Shown here piece after piece: positions 51,361-62,850 of a stretch of 64,000 nt of DNA; positions within the stretch are counted from its first letter, which is position 1, and each line of letters opens with the position of its first letter. The stretch comes from Brachypterus glaber (taxonomy: Eukaryota > Arthropoda > Insecta > Coleoptera > Kateretidae), in assembly GCA_958510825.1 (NCBI GenBank), contig OY294054.1, positions 9,898,319 through 9,962,318 of the forward strand, in the 5' to 3' direction. Made by a program: the position numbers and the translations under genes. A model generated the notes under the pieces. That model was not told the origin of the DNA, did not search any database, and was given only the letters and a program-made list of their open reading frames with translations.

Positions 51361-51858
51361 AAATAATTTGTTAAAAATTATAATAAATAGTTTAAAATAT
51401 ACAAATTATAAAAGGTTATTAAAAAAATATTAAAGTAGCCAGTTACTAATATAATATATAAGTTAAATAATTATTTTGTATTGAAATATTTGTAATTTTT
51501 ATTTTAGTAGCAACCCTGTAACTTTTTTTTATAAATTTATTATTTTAAAAATTGGTATGATTTTAAAAAAAGTGTGATGATGGTAGATCGCACTTTTTCT
51601 TCTAATTTTTCGTTTAGCCCCCTATACGTTTTTTTGTTTTTGGGGGCAATTTTTTTAAATGTGCTATAGATTGATTGATCTTTTTAGTATGGTTATTTTA
51701 TTTTGAAAAAATGACGTTGATCATAGTTTTTCTTCCACTTTTTTCGATTTTTTTTTTTAAATGTTTAGCCAAACAAATAATTTTTAATTTTGATTTTAGG
51801 TATTGTAATTTTGCTGTCACTTATAAGTGTAATTATACATATATATAGGTATACGTAT

Positions 51859-52127
51859 ATTACATTACATTTTTGTTTAATCTCGTACTATTCTACTTAA
51901 TTAAGCATCCCCTAAGTCCAGGACTTGTGTGGGCTAGTAGTAGAGGGAACCACCGGCTTTAATTGACTTTCGAACCAATTTATAGGGAATGTCCGCTTCA
52001 CTTACGCCTTCGCCAAATTTTAATTAACTGAAAAAGGCAAATTGGCGCCGGTGAGAATCGAACTCACGCTATTTTGGGTAGTAAACTCGTCAAGTACGAC
52101 GCGGTAGTCCACTACACCAATCCTCCC
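51859..52127 (-). mobile_element. tRNA-derived SINE, copy 2
   Basis: Reverse complement of the SINE at 22669: head near 52127 (GGGAGGATTGGTGTAGTGGA), box B in GTGAGTTCGATTCTCACC, body AAGGCGTAAGTGAAGCGGAC and AGTCCTGGACTTAGGGGATG, tail ATGTAATGTAATA near 51859. The two copies differ mainly around the anticodon-arm region (TACTACCCAAAATAGC versus TACTAGCCAACTAGC). Confidence 0.85.
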
Positions 52128-52464
52128 ATAATATAAATAACTTAATTTCGTTAAAAAATCGACTTATACTGTTCCCAGATAAACGATTCATTTTAGAACA
52201 AAAAGGAGCAAGGAAAATCAATATTAAAATAATATTTTTCTGAATTAGTGTAATCAAATCTGAGTATGATTTATTTCATGGTACTCGAATAAATGTGTGC
52301 AATTTAACAAAAATGTTAGATACAGAAATATTTAAATAGGAAGAAGATTGAATCATTTATAAATCCTTTAAGAAAAGAATTTTCTGTATATGTAGTTAAA
52401 TAGGAGACGGGGATTAGAAATGCACATTTATAAAAATTTCGTTTTGGCTTTTTATTTGATATTA

Positions 52465-53086
52465 GGGGCTGCCCATATATTACGTAACGCACCTAGGGGG
52501 GGAGGGGGTCAGAAAAATTGTTACAGTTTGTGACAGGGGAGAGGGGGGGTCTAGGTAAACATTACGTAACGGAATTTAATAAATTTAATGTTTATTTCCT
52601 AAGCTTGGCAGATGTATTTTTATTTCAACATAAATTACTATTTAGTGGCCCATAATTCCCCTTTTCACACAAAAATTGACAAATCTATTAATATTTAAAT
52701 AATATTGTAATCAGTAAAAAAAACTGTTGACATCTTGCCGATGAATCATCGGCGATGATACATTTTCACAGAATACCAATGTGTGTACTATTTTGATATT
52801 GATTATGAATATTTTTTTAAAGTTTGAGTGATTTTTTCGTTTAAGTACATTAAGTGCTATATGTATTATTATAATAAATATGTATCATTTTTACACTGTC
52901 TTTTTACCGTCTTGCATTATGCGGAATTCTGTATCAAGGTATGTTGGAAAAAAAATACAAATTTTTATATTGTTACGCGTTACACAGGGGGGAGGGGGGG
53001 TGTTGGTAAATGTGACAGTTTGTTACACAGGGGGGGAGGGGGTCAACTTTTTGAAAAATTGCGTTACGTAATATATGGACAGCCCC
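52465..53086. mobile_element. TIR element GGGGCTGCCCATATATTACG
   Basis: Ends GGGGCTGCCCATATATTACG TAACGC and GCGTTACGTAATATATGGAC AGCCCC, with G-rich blocks just inside (52494-52550 and 52986-53043). TTA flanks both ends; TTATTTGAT also occurs four bases before the left end and immediately after the right end. Related in TIR style to 12095-12582 and 31167-31403. No transposase. Confidence 0.8.
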
Positions 53087-53109
53087 TTATTTGATTTTTT
53101 TATGCTACT

Positions 53110-53679
53110 GGAAATATTTTATTATTTTTCCAACGACATAGTTAGTGGTTAGTGCCTATCTCCCACCCACTGACTATGACAACGGTTGGAAAGTGACAAT
53201 CAGCTGATTTTACATATCTGCTGTCAGAAAATTAGTAAACGTCAAACACGTAACCTCAAATTGACAAACTAATTTTAAGATAATTTTTGCGTGTTTTGGA
53301 TGTCTAGGTGTTAGGTTGTAGGAAAAATAGTATACGCACTTCGACGCAAACCATTTCAGTGCACATCGAGTGCATTTTTTACTACGCTGCGCCTACTCGG
53401 TGCGTAATACTATGACCTCGTAGGGAATAGACAGGACGAGAAAAAAATGTTTTAAATGTGTGCTCAGGTGGATTTTTTTTAGTTTACTAATGAACAAAAA
53501 TCGAAAAATTTGATTAAAAAAAAAACTTTAATGAATTTGCTCAAATTTTGTACGTTAATAGAACATAACTGTTATCCCCAAAAAAAAATGATATAATGAC
53601 ATAATATTTTACGGAAATTTTGGTGAATTTGCATTAAAATTTACATTTTGGACAAACTATAAAAATAATAAAAAACTTA
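53110..53679. other. Unassigned; hairpin at 53330-53415
   Basis: ATAGTATACGCACTTCGACG faces GGTGCGTAATACTAT across about 60 bases with GTGCACATCGAGTGCA inside. No gene recognised. Confidence 0.45.
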
Positions 53680-54271
53680 TTGCTTTCCCATTTTGAAAAT
53701 ATTCAAAATTTCGGAAAGCCTTGTATTCGTGCAAAAATTTTCATTTTTTTTTGCGTATTTTTGCGTTTTATGACGTTTTATGTCCATATAAATCAATTTC
53801 AATCAAAAAAAAATTGTCGGTCGGTCGGTCAGTCGGTCTGTCCTGGAAATCTTGTGGGTACGATAACTTAAGAACGCTTTAAGCTAGAGACTTGAAATTC
53901 GACATACGGGTATGTTACCAAAAGTTCTAGCTCGGGATTGTTTTTGGTGAACATTGGGGTGCGGCAAGGGGGGCAAATGGGGAAAAGAAAAAATTGAAAA
54001 TTGCTATATAGGGGTTTTTGAGGTTGCTGAAATTGAATCTGATAATAAAAAAAACTTTAACTCTACCCCCGAGGGGGTGAGGAGGTAAATATTTTTAAAT
54101 ATTTTCAATATTTTCGTCAAAATTGGTATATAGGGGTTTTTGGAGTTGGCGAATATGAATCTGATATTACACTGCCCAGTAAAAGATCTTTCCCATTTTA
54201 CACCTCCGCGCGTAAAATGGATTTTTTATTATTAGATTTACCTTTAGCAACCTTAAAAATATACCAATTTA
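53680..54271. repeat. Repeat X copies 3 and 4 joined in opposite orientation
   Basis: 53680-54168 is a plus-strand X copy broken in the tandem part after GAATATGAATCTGATATTA. From 54169 the sequence is the start of a minus-strand copy (CACTGCCCAGTAAAAGATCT TTCCCATTTT), ending near 54271. The reversal is abrupt. Confidence 0.75.
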
Positions 54272-54299
54272 GAAATAAGAGACTTAATAGGTTTGGCAT

Positions 54300-54640
54300 G
54301 GTAACAGGTAAATAATAGATTTACTGAAAAAAAAAAGATATATTAAAAGGGCAACAATTTGTAACAGCACAACAATGTTGTGCTTACCAGAATCAAAAGT
54401 TAGATTTATTACCAATAAATATTTTTCTGGTTGCTTCAACCAGATATCTGGTAAAGGGCAACAAGACAAATTGTTCTGCTTACTGCATCCTTCAAATCTA
54501 AGTTTTATCTCTGATAAATACAACAAGTTGTGTTGTTGCCCCTACCATACTTCTGGGTACAGCGACCAGAAAATAGTTGGTCCGTATTTAACTATTGATC
54601 TCATTGCCCCAACCAGATCGTACCAAGTTTTTTAGTTGGA
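54300..54640. repeat. Family M fragment
   Basis: CAGCACAACAATGTTGTGCT, TTCTGGTTGCTTCAACCAGA and GTCCGTATTTAACTATTGAT CTC share words with 49590-49740 and 57640-58570; several short palindromes. Confidence 0.5.
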
Positions 54641-54677
54641 TTGCATAAACCTTTTATTAAACCTCTATCTTGTTTTT

Positions 54678-54812
54678 TTGCAATGTTTACATGACACTGT
54701 TGATAAATGTGGACAAGTAAACGTTATTTTAACGGACTTTGAAAAGACATTTGATAAGATGGACCCTATAATTGTTAAATATTTAAGTCAGTTTGGATTT
54801 TTTTATTTTTGA
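54678..54812 (+). pseudogene. Short non-LTR RT motif-A fragment
   Basis: LQCLHDTVDKCGQVNVILTD FEKTFDKMDPIIVKYLSQFG F then stop. QVNVILTDFEKTFDKMD matches RT motif A (DxxxAFD with Ala changed to Thr). Too short to place in a clade; dead. Confidence 0.6.
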
Positions 54813-56275
54813 TGTAAAATCTGGTATTTTTTTAAATCTTATATTTTTCTTGAAACAAATAAATATCGTTTCTCTCAAAAATACGGCTATAGCTTTTTTT
54901 AATTAGATTTTTTTTCTATTTTTCATAATCACACGCATTTTGCGTGTTCTTATAGGCCCATAAGAGGTCTCTACTTTTCTTTCTTATGGGTTGGCAACAG
55001 ACAAAAGTCTATCTCTTGACGTTTTGCGTGCAAATGTCAATGTCGATTTAAAGTTTAATTTTTTACAAAATTTTGTGTTTGGGTTATTTTTTACCGTGTT
55101 TAAATTGTGGACTGGTTAATTGCAGTGAAAAAAGAAGAGATGACTGTAAAATATATCAAAATGTAATTTGTTCTTGGAATTTTAAACATAGTGTAAACTG
55201 TAATGCCAACCCAAAACAAAAATCCCTAAATCAGTCATCAATTTAAATGTAAGTTTTTTTAAATTTTAGAGCAAAATAGAAAAAATTGTATAAAGCACTC
55301 GTTTCATGACACGTTTTTAGAGCACAAGTACTTAAAAAAAACTCGCCGCAAGCGGCTCGTTTTCTAAACTTGTACTCGTGCGCTAAAAACGTATGTTATA
55401 AAACTAGTACTTTATTATACTATAAAATGATCGCAGAGCTTTAAATATTCGCACTACCTAGTAATTCCGAAACCACGGAGGTAGTCCGTGTTTTATTAAG
55501 TGCGAAGTATTTACCACCTTCACCCTACAAATATAAATACAGGAATAGAAATTAATGCTCGAATGACTTCAATCACCTAGTGAAAACACATTTCCGGTAT
55601 GGAATGATTTTTCATCTCTTTCGAGTGGTCCTATTTAATCGCTGCCCTTGGATTTTTATGAAAATCAGATTATTTTTGAAGTGGCATATATGAGGCATGT
55701 AGGATTAAAATGTGATAATTCTAAGTGGGCTATCTTTTGAAAAACCGCAAAACACTTTAATTATTTTGTACAAGACCTATACATTTAAAACCTGTGGCAT
55801 TTTATTCAGCTTAATAAGAGTTATGACTGGTGCAAAAATTGTCAGAAAATATGGAATATTTTCCGAAAAATTTAAAAAATATATTTTTGACTTTTTGATC
55901 CCTACTGATTCAAAAAAGGGTATATTACATAACGAGGTGGAAACTGTTTAATTTTTCGAGGGAAAGTTAGCAAACCAAGGAGCGTAGTTCCTAGGTTTGC
56001 TAATTCCCGAAAGACAATTGAAACGTTATAACGAAGTTTGTATACTATTTTATTCACAACCATACCCGTTTTATTTACAATTACTTGCCTTCTTTCCCAC
56101 TACAAAAATGTTTGAATTTTTACGCCATATTGAAAAGTTTAGTTAAATTGAGATTTGTATAGAATAATAAATATAAATCTATAAAATAAACTTACTTTTT
56201 TGTTAATTAACAATCTTAAAACATTTATATTCATTCAATATAAATTATGTAATGTATTTAAATGTTTTTCCCTAA
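54813..56275. other. Hairpin-rich unassigned stretch
   Basis: CGTTTTTAGAGCACAAGTAC faces CTTGTACTCGTGCGCTAAAAACG at 55300-55395, and TTAGCAAACCAAGGA faces TAGGTTTGCTAA at 55967-56003. A 79-codon frame at 55712-55951 (MIILSGLSFEKPQNTL...) resembles no family I know and could be chance or element-derived. Confidence 0.45.
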
Positions 56276-56278
56276 TAC

Positions 56279-56456
56279 TATATTGGAAATTCAATAAAAC
56301 CTGCAGTAACTCAGTTGCGAATGTGTGGTAAAAGGCGAAGATCATACCAGTTCGGGTGCGACTCGCGTAATTTCGTCGAAGCTTCGCAAAGGCGGACCCC
56401 TTATACGAAAGCAGCAGAGGTATGAGGCACTGCAGGTTTTATTGAATTTCCAGTAT
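56279..56456. mobile_element. Palindromic element N, longer copy
   Basis: Left TATTGGAAATTCAATAAAAC CTGCAGT and right CACTGCAGGTTTTATTGAAT TTCCAGTATA. The interior adds CCAGTTCGGGTGCGACTCGC relative to the 34095 copy and shares GGCGGACCCCTTATACGAAA GC. Confidence 0.8.
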
Positions 56457-57639
56457 AAAATACGTTAATAAAGTAATTCGTTAGTTTAGCGATAGATGGC
56501 AGTACCTGTTTTTCGTTTTCTATTTTCTGACAGCTCACGTTTATTGAGACATATTGATACATAATAAATAAACTATTTACTTATAGTTTTCGGTGTAAAA
56601 TACGAAGAAAAACAGGAAATGTAAATTTATACACTAGCTAAAGGTTAATAAAAATTTTGATTAGAGAGAAGAAGAAATATTGGCTTGTGTACTGAAAGAT
56701 GGATCACCCTGTACATTTTAATTACGCTAATTCAAATATACAGGATGCTAGGCCCCAAAAATTTTCTAAAATCAGGTACCTAAAAAACCTATTTTTAACA
56801 CTCTGTCATACACATTTAATACATTTAGATTAAGCTATTTTCATAGTTACATACAATAATTATGAGGCCAAGGCCCTGGCAAGTGGATAAAAGTAGACTT
56901 TAAAAAGTGGCCTTGACATATCGCACATCCCGAAGTAAAGTGTAATAACTCTTATGCACTCTTATGTGGCATTTAGAAAAGTTGGAAAATTTGTATCTTA
57001 TAAATTAACAAAAAATAAATAAAAAAATAAAATTAATTAATTGAAAAATTCGTTAGGGTTTATCCAGTCTCTGCTTTTAGCAGCAGAGGCCGCTAACTGT
57101 TTTTGCTGTTCTTTACAATTATTTTTCTACTCCATATGTGTGATTCTGATGAGTGCTAAAAAACCCGAAATGGATCAGTCACTTCGATTAGGATGACTGT
57201 GTTAATCAAAACAAAAGTAGTTGTAAGGAATAGTAAAATAGTCAATTATTACAAAAAAATAAATAAATAAAAGCTTATAAAAGAACAAGATTTTTAAGAT
57301 TTGTTATCGTATTTTTTTCCACATTTTATAGATTTGTGTTCACTTTCTTTGAATTGAAAGTGTTTTCCGTAACCTTTTAATATTCTTCCAGCAATTCCTT
57401 TTGAATAATATTTTCTTTTTGATAAAACTAATAATATTGAACTCGACTTACCTAAATATTTTAAATCGATTGACTTTTATTTTCTTGTATATTTCATAAA
57501 AAAAATGTGGTTGGCAGAGAAATTGTTTTTTTTTTTATAAAATTGGTCAAAATAAAACAAGAAATAAATTTATAGGTATATAAATCAACCCACAAACCTC
57601 AAAAGCAACAAAAAAACTGTGTTATTAATAAAATATTTA
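56457..57639. other. Unassigned sequence
   Basis: No gene or element recognised; a small hairpin TCTCTGCTTTTAGCAGCAGAG lies near 57069. Confidence 0.4.
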
Positions 57640-58570
57640 ATCCAATGAAAAAATGATTTGGTTGGGCCAAAGATCAATAGCTAAATACCTGTAAATGAAA
57701 ATATGGTAATTTCACAGCACATAAAGTAGGTCATATGTTACCAGCAAAAAAAGTGGTAAATTTAAATCAGTACTGTAAATTCACTGTTATCTGTAAAAAT
57801 GTGAATTTTTACCTGTGATTTCACAGTAATTTAAGCAGCGAATTTAATGAGAATTTCAATTTTCATTTACGTGCTCTTGTCATTTTCGGGACTGTCTGTA
57901 AAAGTGCCGGGTAATTTCACAGCAAATAAAGTAGGTCATATGTTACTAGCAAAGAAAGTCGTAAATTTAAATCAGTACTGTAAATTCACTGTTATCTGTA
58001 AAAATATGAATTTTTATTTTGGTAATTTTAATGCTATCTTTTGTAGAATGTAAGCTATAATTATGGTAATTTTCAACCAATATTGTAAAATTTCTGGGTT
58101 TTTGAACCACATGCATGAGTTTTAATGCAAAATTATTGTACCGACAGGAAAAGAGCTGAGATTTTACTAAACCAAGTAATATTCAGGTTAATTTAATAAA
58201 TATTGTAAATTCACATTTTGACATGGTGAATTTGCTTTAATTATTACAGTTAATACTACTGAAAGATTGACGGACAAACTTAGAGTGCGACAGGAAAAGA
58301 GCTGAGATTTTACTAAAACGAGGAATATTGAGGTTAATTTTAATAAATCTTGTAAATTCACGTTCTGACATGGTGAATTTGCTTTAATTATTACAGTTAA
58401 TACTACTGAAAGATTGACAGACAAATTTAGAGTGTGAACTAGAAATCTGGTAAGAGTAATAACACGATTTGTTGTGGTTAAAAACTTGAATTTTAAGGTG
58501 CTGGTGAGCAGAAACAGATATCTGGTTGCAACAGCAAGAAACATAGTTGTTCCGTGTTTAAGTAGGGGAG
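57640..58570. repeat. Family M element with two internal tandem repeats
   Basis: A 106-base block (GGTAATTTCACAGCA(C/A)ATAAAGT, AAATCAGTACTGTAAATTCA) occurs at 57703 and 57911. A block of about 148 bases (CAGGAAAAGAGCTGAGATTT TAC, ACATGGTGAATTTGC, ACTGAAAGATTGAC) occurs at 58145 and 58291. The outer sequences share words with the other M fragments. Overlapping frames come from the repeats. Confidence 0.7.
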
Positions 58571-58779
58571 AATCTTGCAAAACCGGCTAGTATGATACAA
58601 CCGGGAACTGACCTATTTTTATAAATGTCATCTGTCCGCAACAACAAAATAATAATGTAAATAGAGTGTAAATGTGAGTGATGGTTTCAGCATTCCTAAA
58701 TTGCATTAATTGCATGGTGTAGAGAATCTCAGATTTTAAGTGCATTTTACTTATGATTAAAAAAAAAGGTCCCACCCTT

Positions 58780-59000
58780 TCGTGAATTATACAACTTTTG
58801 CACTCTTGCTTGAATTCATGAAAAAATATGCAAATTTTTTCTTAGACACAAAAAGTTAATGACTAAAAAAAAAAGGTAGCAGCCTTCGTGAAATATGCAA
58901 CTTTTTTCTCGTGCAACTTTTGTATCTATGAAATATGCAACTTTTTTCTCGTGAAATGTGCAACTTTTGTATTTTGAATCCATGAAATATGCAACTCTTT
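58780..59000. repeat. Short tandem motif GTGAAATATGCAACTTTT
   Basis: (C/A)(G/A)TGAA(A/T)TATGCAACTTTT and close variants occur about five times at spacings of 25-45 bases. Confidence 0.7.
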
Positions 59001-59456
59001 AGATTTCAAGATAGGTGGGGGGAGACTCTCCCCCCCCCATAGCTACGGCCCTGACGGTCTCTATGTTAGTATGACAACATTTTGTATACAATACACACAT
59101 TGCAGTATTTAATATTACAAGTAAAGTATTAAATAATAATGGTGGCGATATAAATAAAAAATATGTATTAACAAATAACATTCAGTATTAAAAATACAAC
59201 TAAATTTTCTGTGTACCTACATAATTATGTACCTAAAATATTCTGCATTAAAAAAAAACACACAATATGTTTTTTTTTAGTGCAGAATATTTTAGGGTTA
59301 TAATTATGTGGGTATACTGTGTAATTTTTAATAATAAAAACCATGTTATGTAATTTTTTGTTCCTTTAAGAAAGTCCGTACCTAGATATATGCTTTAAAT
59401 TTGTTTTATAATTTTATATTTTTTCTATTTTCTTATTAAATAGAATGTATTTAAAC
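59001..59456. other. Unassigned AT-rich sequence
   Basis: Contains a CTCCCCCCCCC tract and ATAGCTACGGCCCTG (59038-59052), a hAT-end-like word without a visible partner. The words GTACCTAAAATATTCTGCAT and TGCAGAATATTTTAGG are inverted around 59250. Confidence 0.4.
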
Positions 59457-59470
59457 ACTTATTCTATTTA

Positions 59471-59580
59471 TAAAGAACTTTCACTTTCGGGTTTAGACCG
59501 TGTTAATGGATTTTCACTTTCCGACGTTTCGTCTCTTACTACTAGAGACATCTTCAGGGATTAATCTGAAACTGAACTGA
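59471..59580 (-). mobile_element. 110-bp solo PLE terminal repeat, TSD 14 bp
   Basis: TAAAGAACTTTCACTTTCGG to AATCTGAAACTGAACTGA equals the 3'-terminal repeat of the PLE at 8847 and nothing more. ACTTATTCTATTTA at 59457-59470 and 59581-59594 is a perfect TSD. The minus strand carries the complete ribozyme-like motif (59521-59565). It is a minimal retroinserted unit. Confidence 0.9.
59521..59565 (-). ncRNA. Hammerhead-ribozyme-like motif in the solo PLE unit
   Basis: Reads CCCTGAAGATGTCTCTAGTA ... GAGACGAAACGTCGG on the minus strand, identical in its core to the copies at 8888 and 10338, with the same extra U and the same two-pair stem III. Confidence 0.45.
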
Positions 59581-59787
59581 ACTTATTCTATTTACTGCAA
59601 ATAAAGTTGTTTTATTTCAAGTGTAATTTAGGACCAGAAAAGAAAATATGATAAAAAAGATAATTTTACATAGGTAGGTACTTACTTTTTTGAAACTATT
59701 TTAGGCTAAAATAGTATAGAGTAAACACAAATAATTTACTTTATGGACGCAAATCATACATAAGAACATGTACTGATTAAACCAATA

Positions 59788-60949
59788 ACACTAGGCAACA
59801 CGGTTTCTTGCCCCTGTTGGAGTCATATGTTTTTTAACTAATTTTGGGTCGCTGAAACCGAATCTGGCCTCAGAATATTTCTATTACCTAAGTTTTTTGA
59901 GAAAAATAAGATAAAAATGTTAAAAAATCATTATTTTGTCCCTCTTTTGTTCTAAAATCATGGGAGACAAAAATATTCCAAGGACAAATTTGGATTCGGC
60001 GACTCAATATTAGTTAAAAAATACCCAACTTAAAACATAGAAACTTTAAATTCATAGGTAGAATAAATAGGAATATTATGAAAAAAAAAATTAAAAAAAA
60101 ATGGATAATGTGACAAAACTAAGTAGGGGTGGAGGGTAAGAAGAAGGGTGCATAAGGGGACAAGCTAGCCTCTACGTACTCATACTAAAAATTGTCAAAA
60201 ATCATTACTAAAGGGTCAAAAATGAACTAAAAAAATGTTACGTATTATGGTTCTTATGTAATAAAGTAACATTTTATGATGTCGAACCATTAAAAAAACA
60301 AAAAAAAGTACACAATATTTTGTTTTATAAATTATTTTTAAATTGGCATAATTGCATGTACTAAAATTTAAAAAATAAGACTGCTGAATTTTTTTTAAGG
60401 TCAAATTTGGATTCTGCGCCTTTAAATTGATAGGAAAACTATATTTTTTGGGCTCGGGAAAAAAGTTTACACTGTGTACTTTAATTTTATATCTTTTTCA
60501 TTTATTTACTTTTTAGGAGCAAACTAAGCAAAATAAAAAAATATTTGTATAAATATTTTTGTAGAGAATTTTATAATCTACAAATTAAGTTTTATAAAGT
60601 TTTTAAAAAAAATTGATAGTTTTGCCACAAATGAGCAATTAAGTAAACTCTGCACTTTCATTTTAACCTTTTTATTTTTTTTCGTGTACTTACTCTGACA
60701 GTAGGTTCTTGACATATAGATTTTTGAATTCCTCGTATTTTTTTTAATATACACTAAAATTTTCAAAATTCTACTCTTTTTTTTTAAAGATTTTGAAAAA
60801 AAAGTCATTATTACCTGAACTTATATCTCAAAAATTTTAGGTGCTGGAATTTTTCTAAGGTCAGATTCGGATTCTACGCCCTCGAATTAGTAAGAAAAAA
60901 TTACTTTCCGATCGGGGCAAAAAAAAAATTGCGATTTGTTGCCTAGTGT
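59788..60949. mobile_element. TIR element ACACTAGGCAACA
   Basis: Left end ACACTAGGCAACACGG and right end TTGTTGCCTAGTGT, with subterminal GAAACCGAATCTGGCCT and AAGGTCAGATTCGGATTCTA in inverted orientation. An inner AAGGTCAAATTTGGATTCTG lies at 60399. The interior has no transposase. TSD unclear. Confidence 0.7.
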
Positions 60950-61126
60950 AATTATTGCTTTTAACACATACTTGTGATCATAAAACTACTCAAAACTTAA
61001 AAAAAAAAACTATTATTTTAATAAATAACTTGTATTTAATAATAAAATATTACTTAGTATTTACTTGTTTTAAGTTAGAAGTTAACATCCTTTGCTTGTT
61101 TTTAAATAGCGGCAATTCAAAGAGTT

Positions 61127-61180
61127 TGAAGTTAAAAGGCGGCATCTAATTTTTGCGGCTTGCCGCCTTTTAACTTCAAC
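61127..61180. repeat. Hairpin TTGAAGTTAAAAGGCGGCA (19-bp perfect stem)
   Basis: The stem is followed by a 16-base loop and its exact complement. A third copy, TGCCGCCTTTTAACT, stands alone at 61398. Confidence 0.8.
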
Positions 61181-62686
61181 TTCTCTACGTACGCCATTAC
61201 AAATAACGAAGCAATAAAGAAATAACCACCATTTTTTTTTAATGAAAACTTAAAATATTGTCTAAAGGGACATTTAGATAACTAAATATAGTATTTCTAC
61301 GTGATACTGAACAAAAAAATAATCGCATATATCTAGATTAGTGCAGGACAACATCCAAAAGTTTTTGCCATTTTGCTCGTTACTCTGGTTTTGTCACTTG
61401 CCGCCTTTTAACTACCGGGGGTAGTATTGATCGTTGCGTAAAATTTAAAAATATAAAAAGTGTATGTTAAAAAAAATTTCAGGTCAGTTTTGTTGCGCGT
61501 AATTTTTTAATTGATTTAAAAAGTATTGTTATTTAAATGCGCATAACAACACGGTTTTTTCGGTTTAATTTTTATTTAATAAAAATAATTATTTCACAGA
61601 AATGTGTATCACACCAATTTATTTCGGAAAATTTTCGTTTAAGAAATAACAGTTTTAATGAATTCATGTTTTTAATGAATTTTCAGATTTTTCTTTTAAA
61701 GCTAAATATAAAAGTAACAAAGTTATATGTGCAATCCAAAGTGGTCAGAAAAGTTGATTTTATTTGAACTTAAATGTTTACATTTTTTATGCTATATTAC
61801 ACTGACTATTTCACAAACAATATATAGGCCAATCAAAACCTTGCATTTTTAGTTTCTTGACCAAACAGATCAAAATGAATCTGATAATTTTTGCACAAGT
61901 GCAATTATCACTTGGTTACTATGAAAACAAGAAACTGACAGTTACTGACATCTTTATGTTATATTTTTGCAAAATGTGTTTTTAATTTGCGAAGCTTACC
62001 TTTAGTTGATTTATTTTTATTACCAAAACATCCTAGGTATAAACCCTAATTAATTTCAGATAATATATTATATTTTATGCACTTTCCATCTTAAAAGCTT
62101 TAAATCACTGATATTAATAAATTTTAATTTATTTCATTGAATCTTGGTATTAAAAACAGGCCACTTAAAATTAATTTAAACACTTATTTATTAAAAATAT
62201 ATTTACAGTAAAGAAGTAAATAATTTAATTCTTTTAAATGACGGAAATCAAAACATGAAATGACTGCGCTGGTACCAGTACATCGTTGCCAAACTTTATT
62301 AGAAACCGATCGCAAATTGTTTTTTTTACGGGTGGAAACACCCCTTATTTTATTTCTTTTCAATTGAAAACTAAACTTTTTAAACAAAAACAGCAATGAT
62401 CTTTATTTAAATGCTAAAATATATGATAACAACTATTTTATTGAAATAATCTCAAGCATAAAATATCCATCAAGCAAAGTTTAGACTTTGCAACATTCGC
62501 GAACAAGTAAACATCGTCGTTTTAAAAAGCGCGGCAAATTTGAGATTTAAATTTTTAATTATAGTTGTAAAGTAATATTGTTGTTAAGTTCTTAAACTTT
62601 TAATTTAAATATAAAATAACATTAAACATGGTAAAATTATATAATTCCTTATTTTGTTTGTGAAATAGTCTTTAAAAATAACATTC
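61181..62686. other. Unassigned AT-rich sequence
   Basis: A 76-codon frame at 61537-61767 (MRITTRFFRFNFYLIKII...) is A/T-driven and not convincing. No element recognised. Confidence 0.4.
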
Positions 62687-62839
62687 GTGCATGTTGAATT
62701 ATCGATAATTTTTTTACTGTATATAAAAAAACATTTTGCCTAAGGCAATTGCTTTCGTGCGTTTTTCGTCACTCAAACAATTGCCAAGCAAAATATTTTT
62801 TAAATACAGTAAAAAAATTATCGATAATTTAACATGCAC
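62687..62839. repeat. 153-bp palindromic MITE-like repeat
   Basis: GTGCATGTTGAATTATCGAT AATTTTTTTACTGTAT opens it and the inverted form closes it at CATGCAC. CAATTG boxes (GGCAATTG / CAATTGCC) flank a loop of about 27 bases. Confidence 0.8.
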
Positions 62840-62850
62840 TTATGATATTA

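Noticed and set aside
58188..58580. 130-codon minus frame with internal duplication SLSVNLSVVLTVIIKANSPC
   Set aside because: The duplication equals the 148-bp DNA tandem repeat; the protein has no other support.
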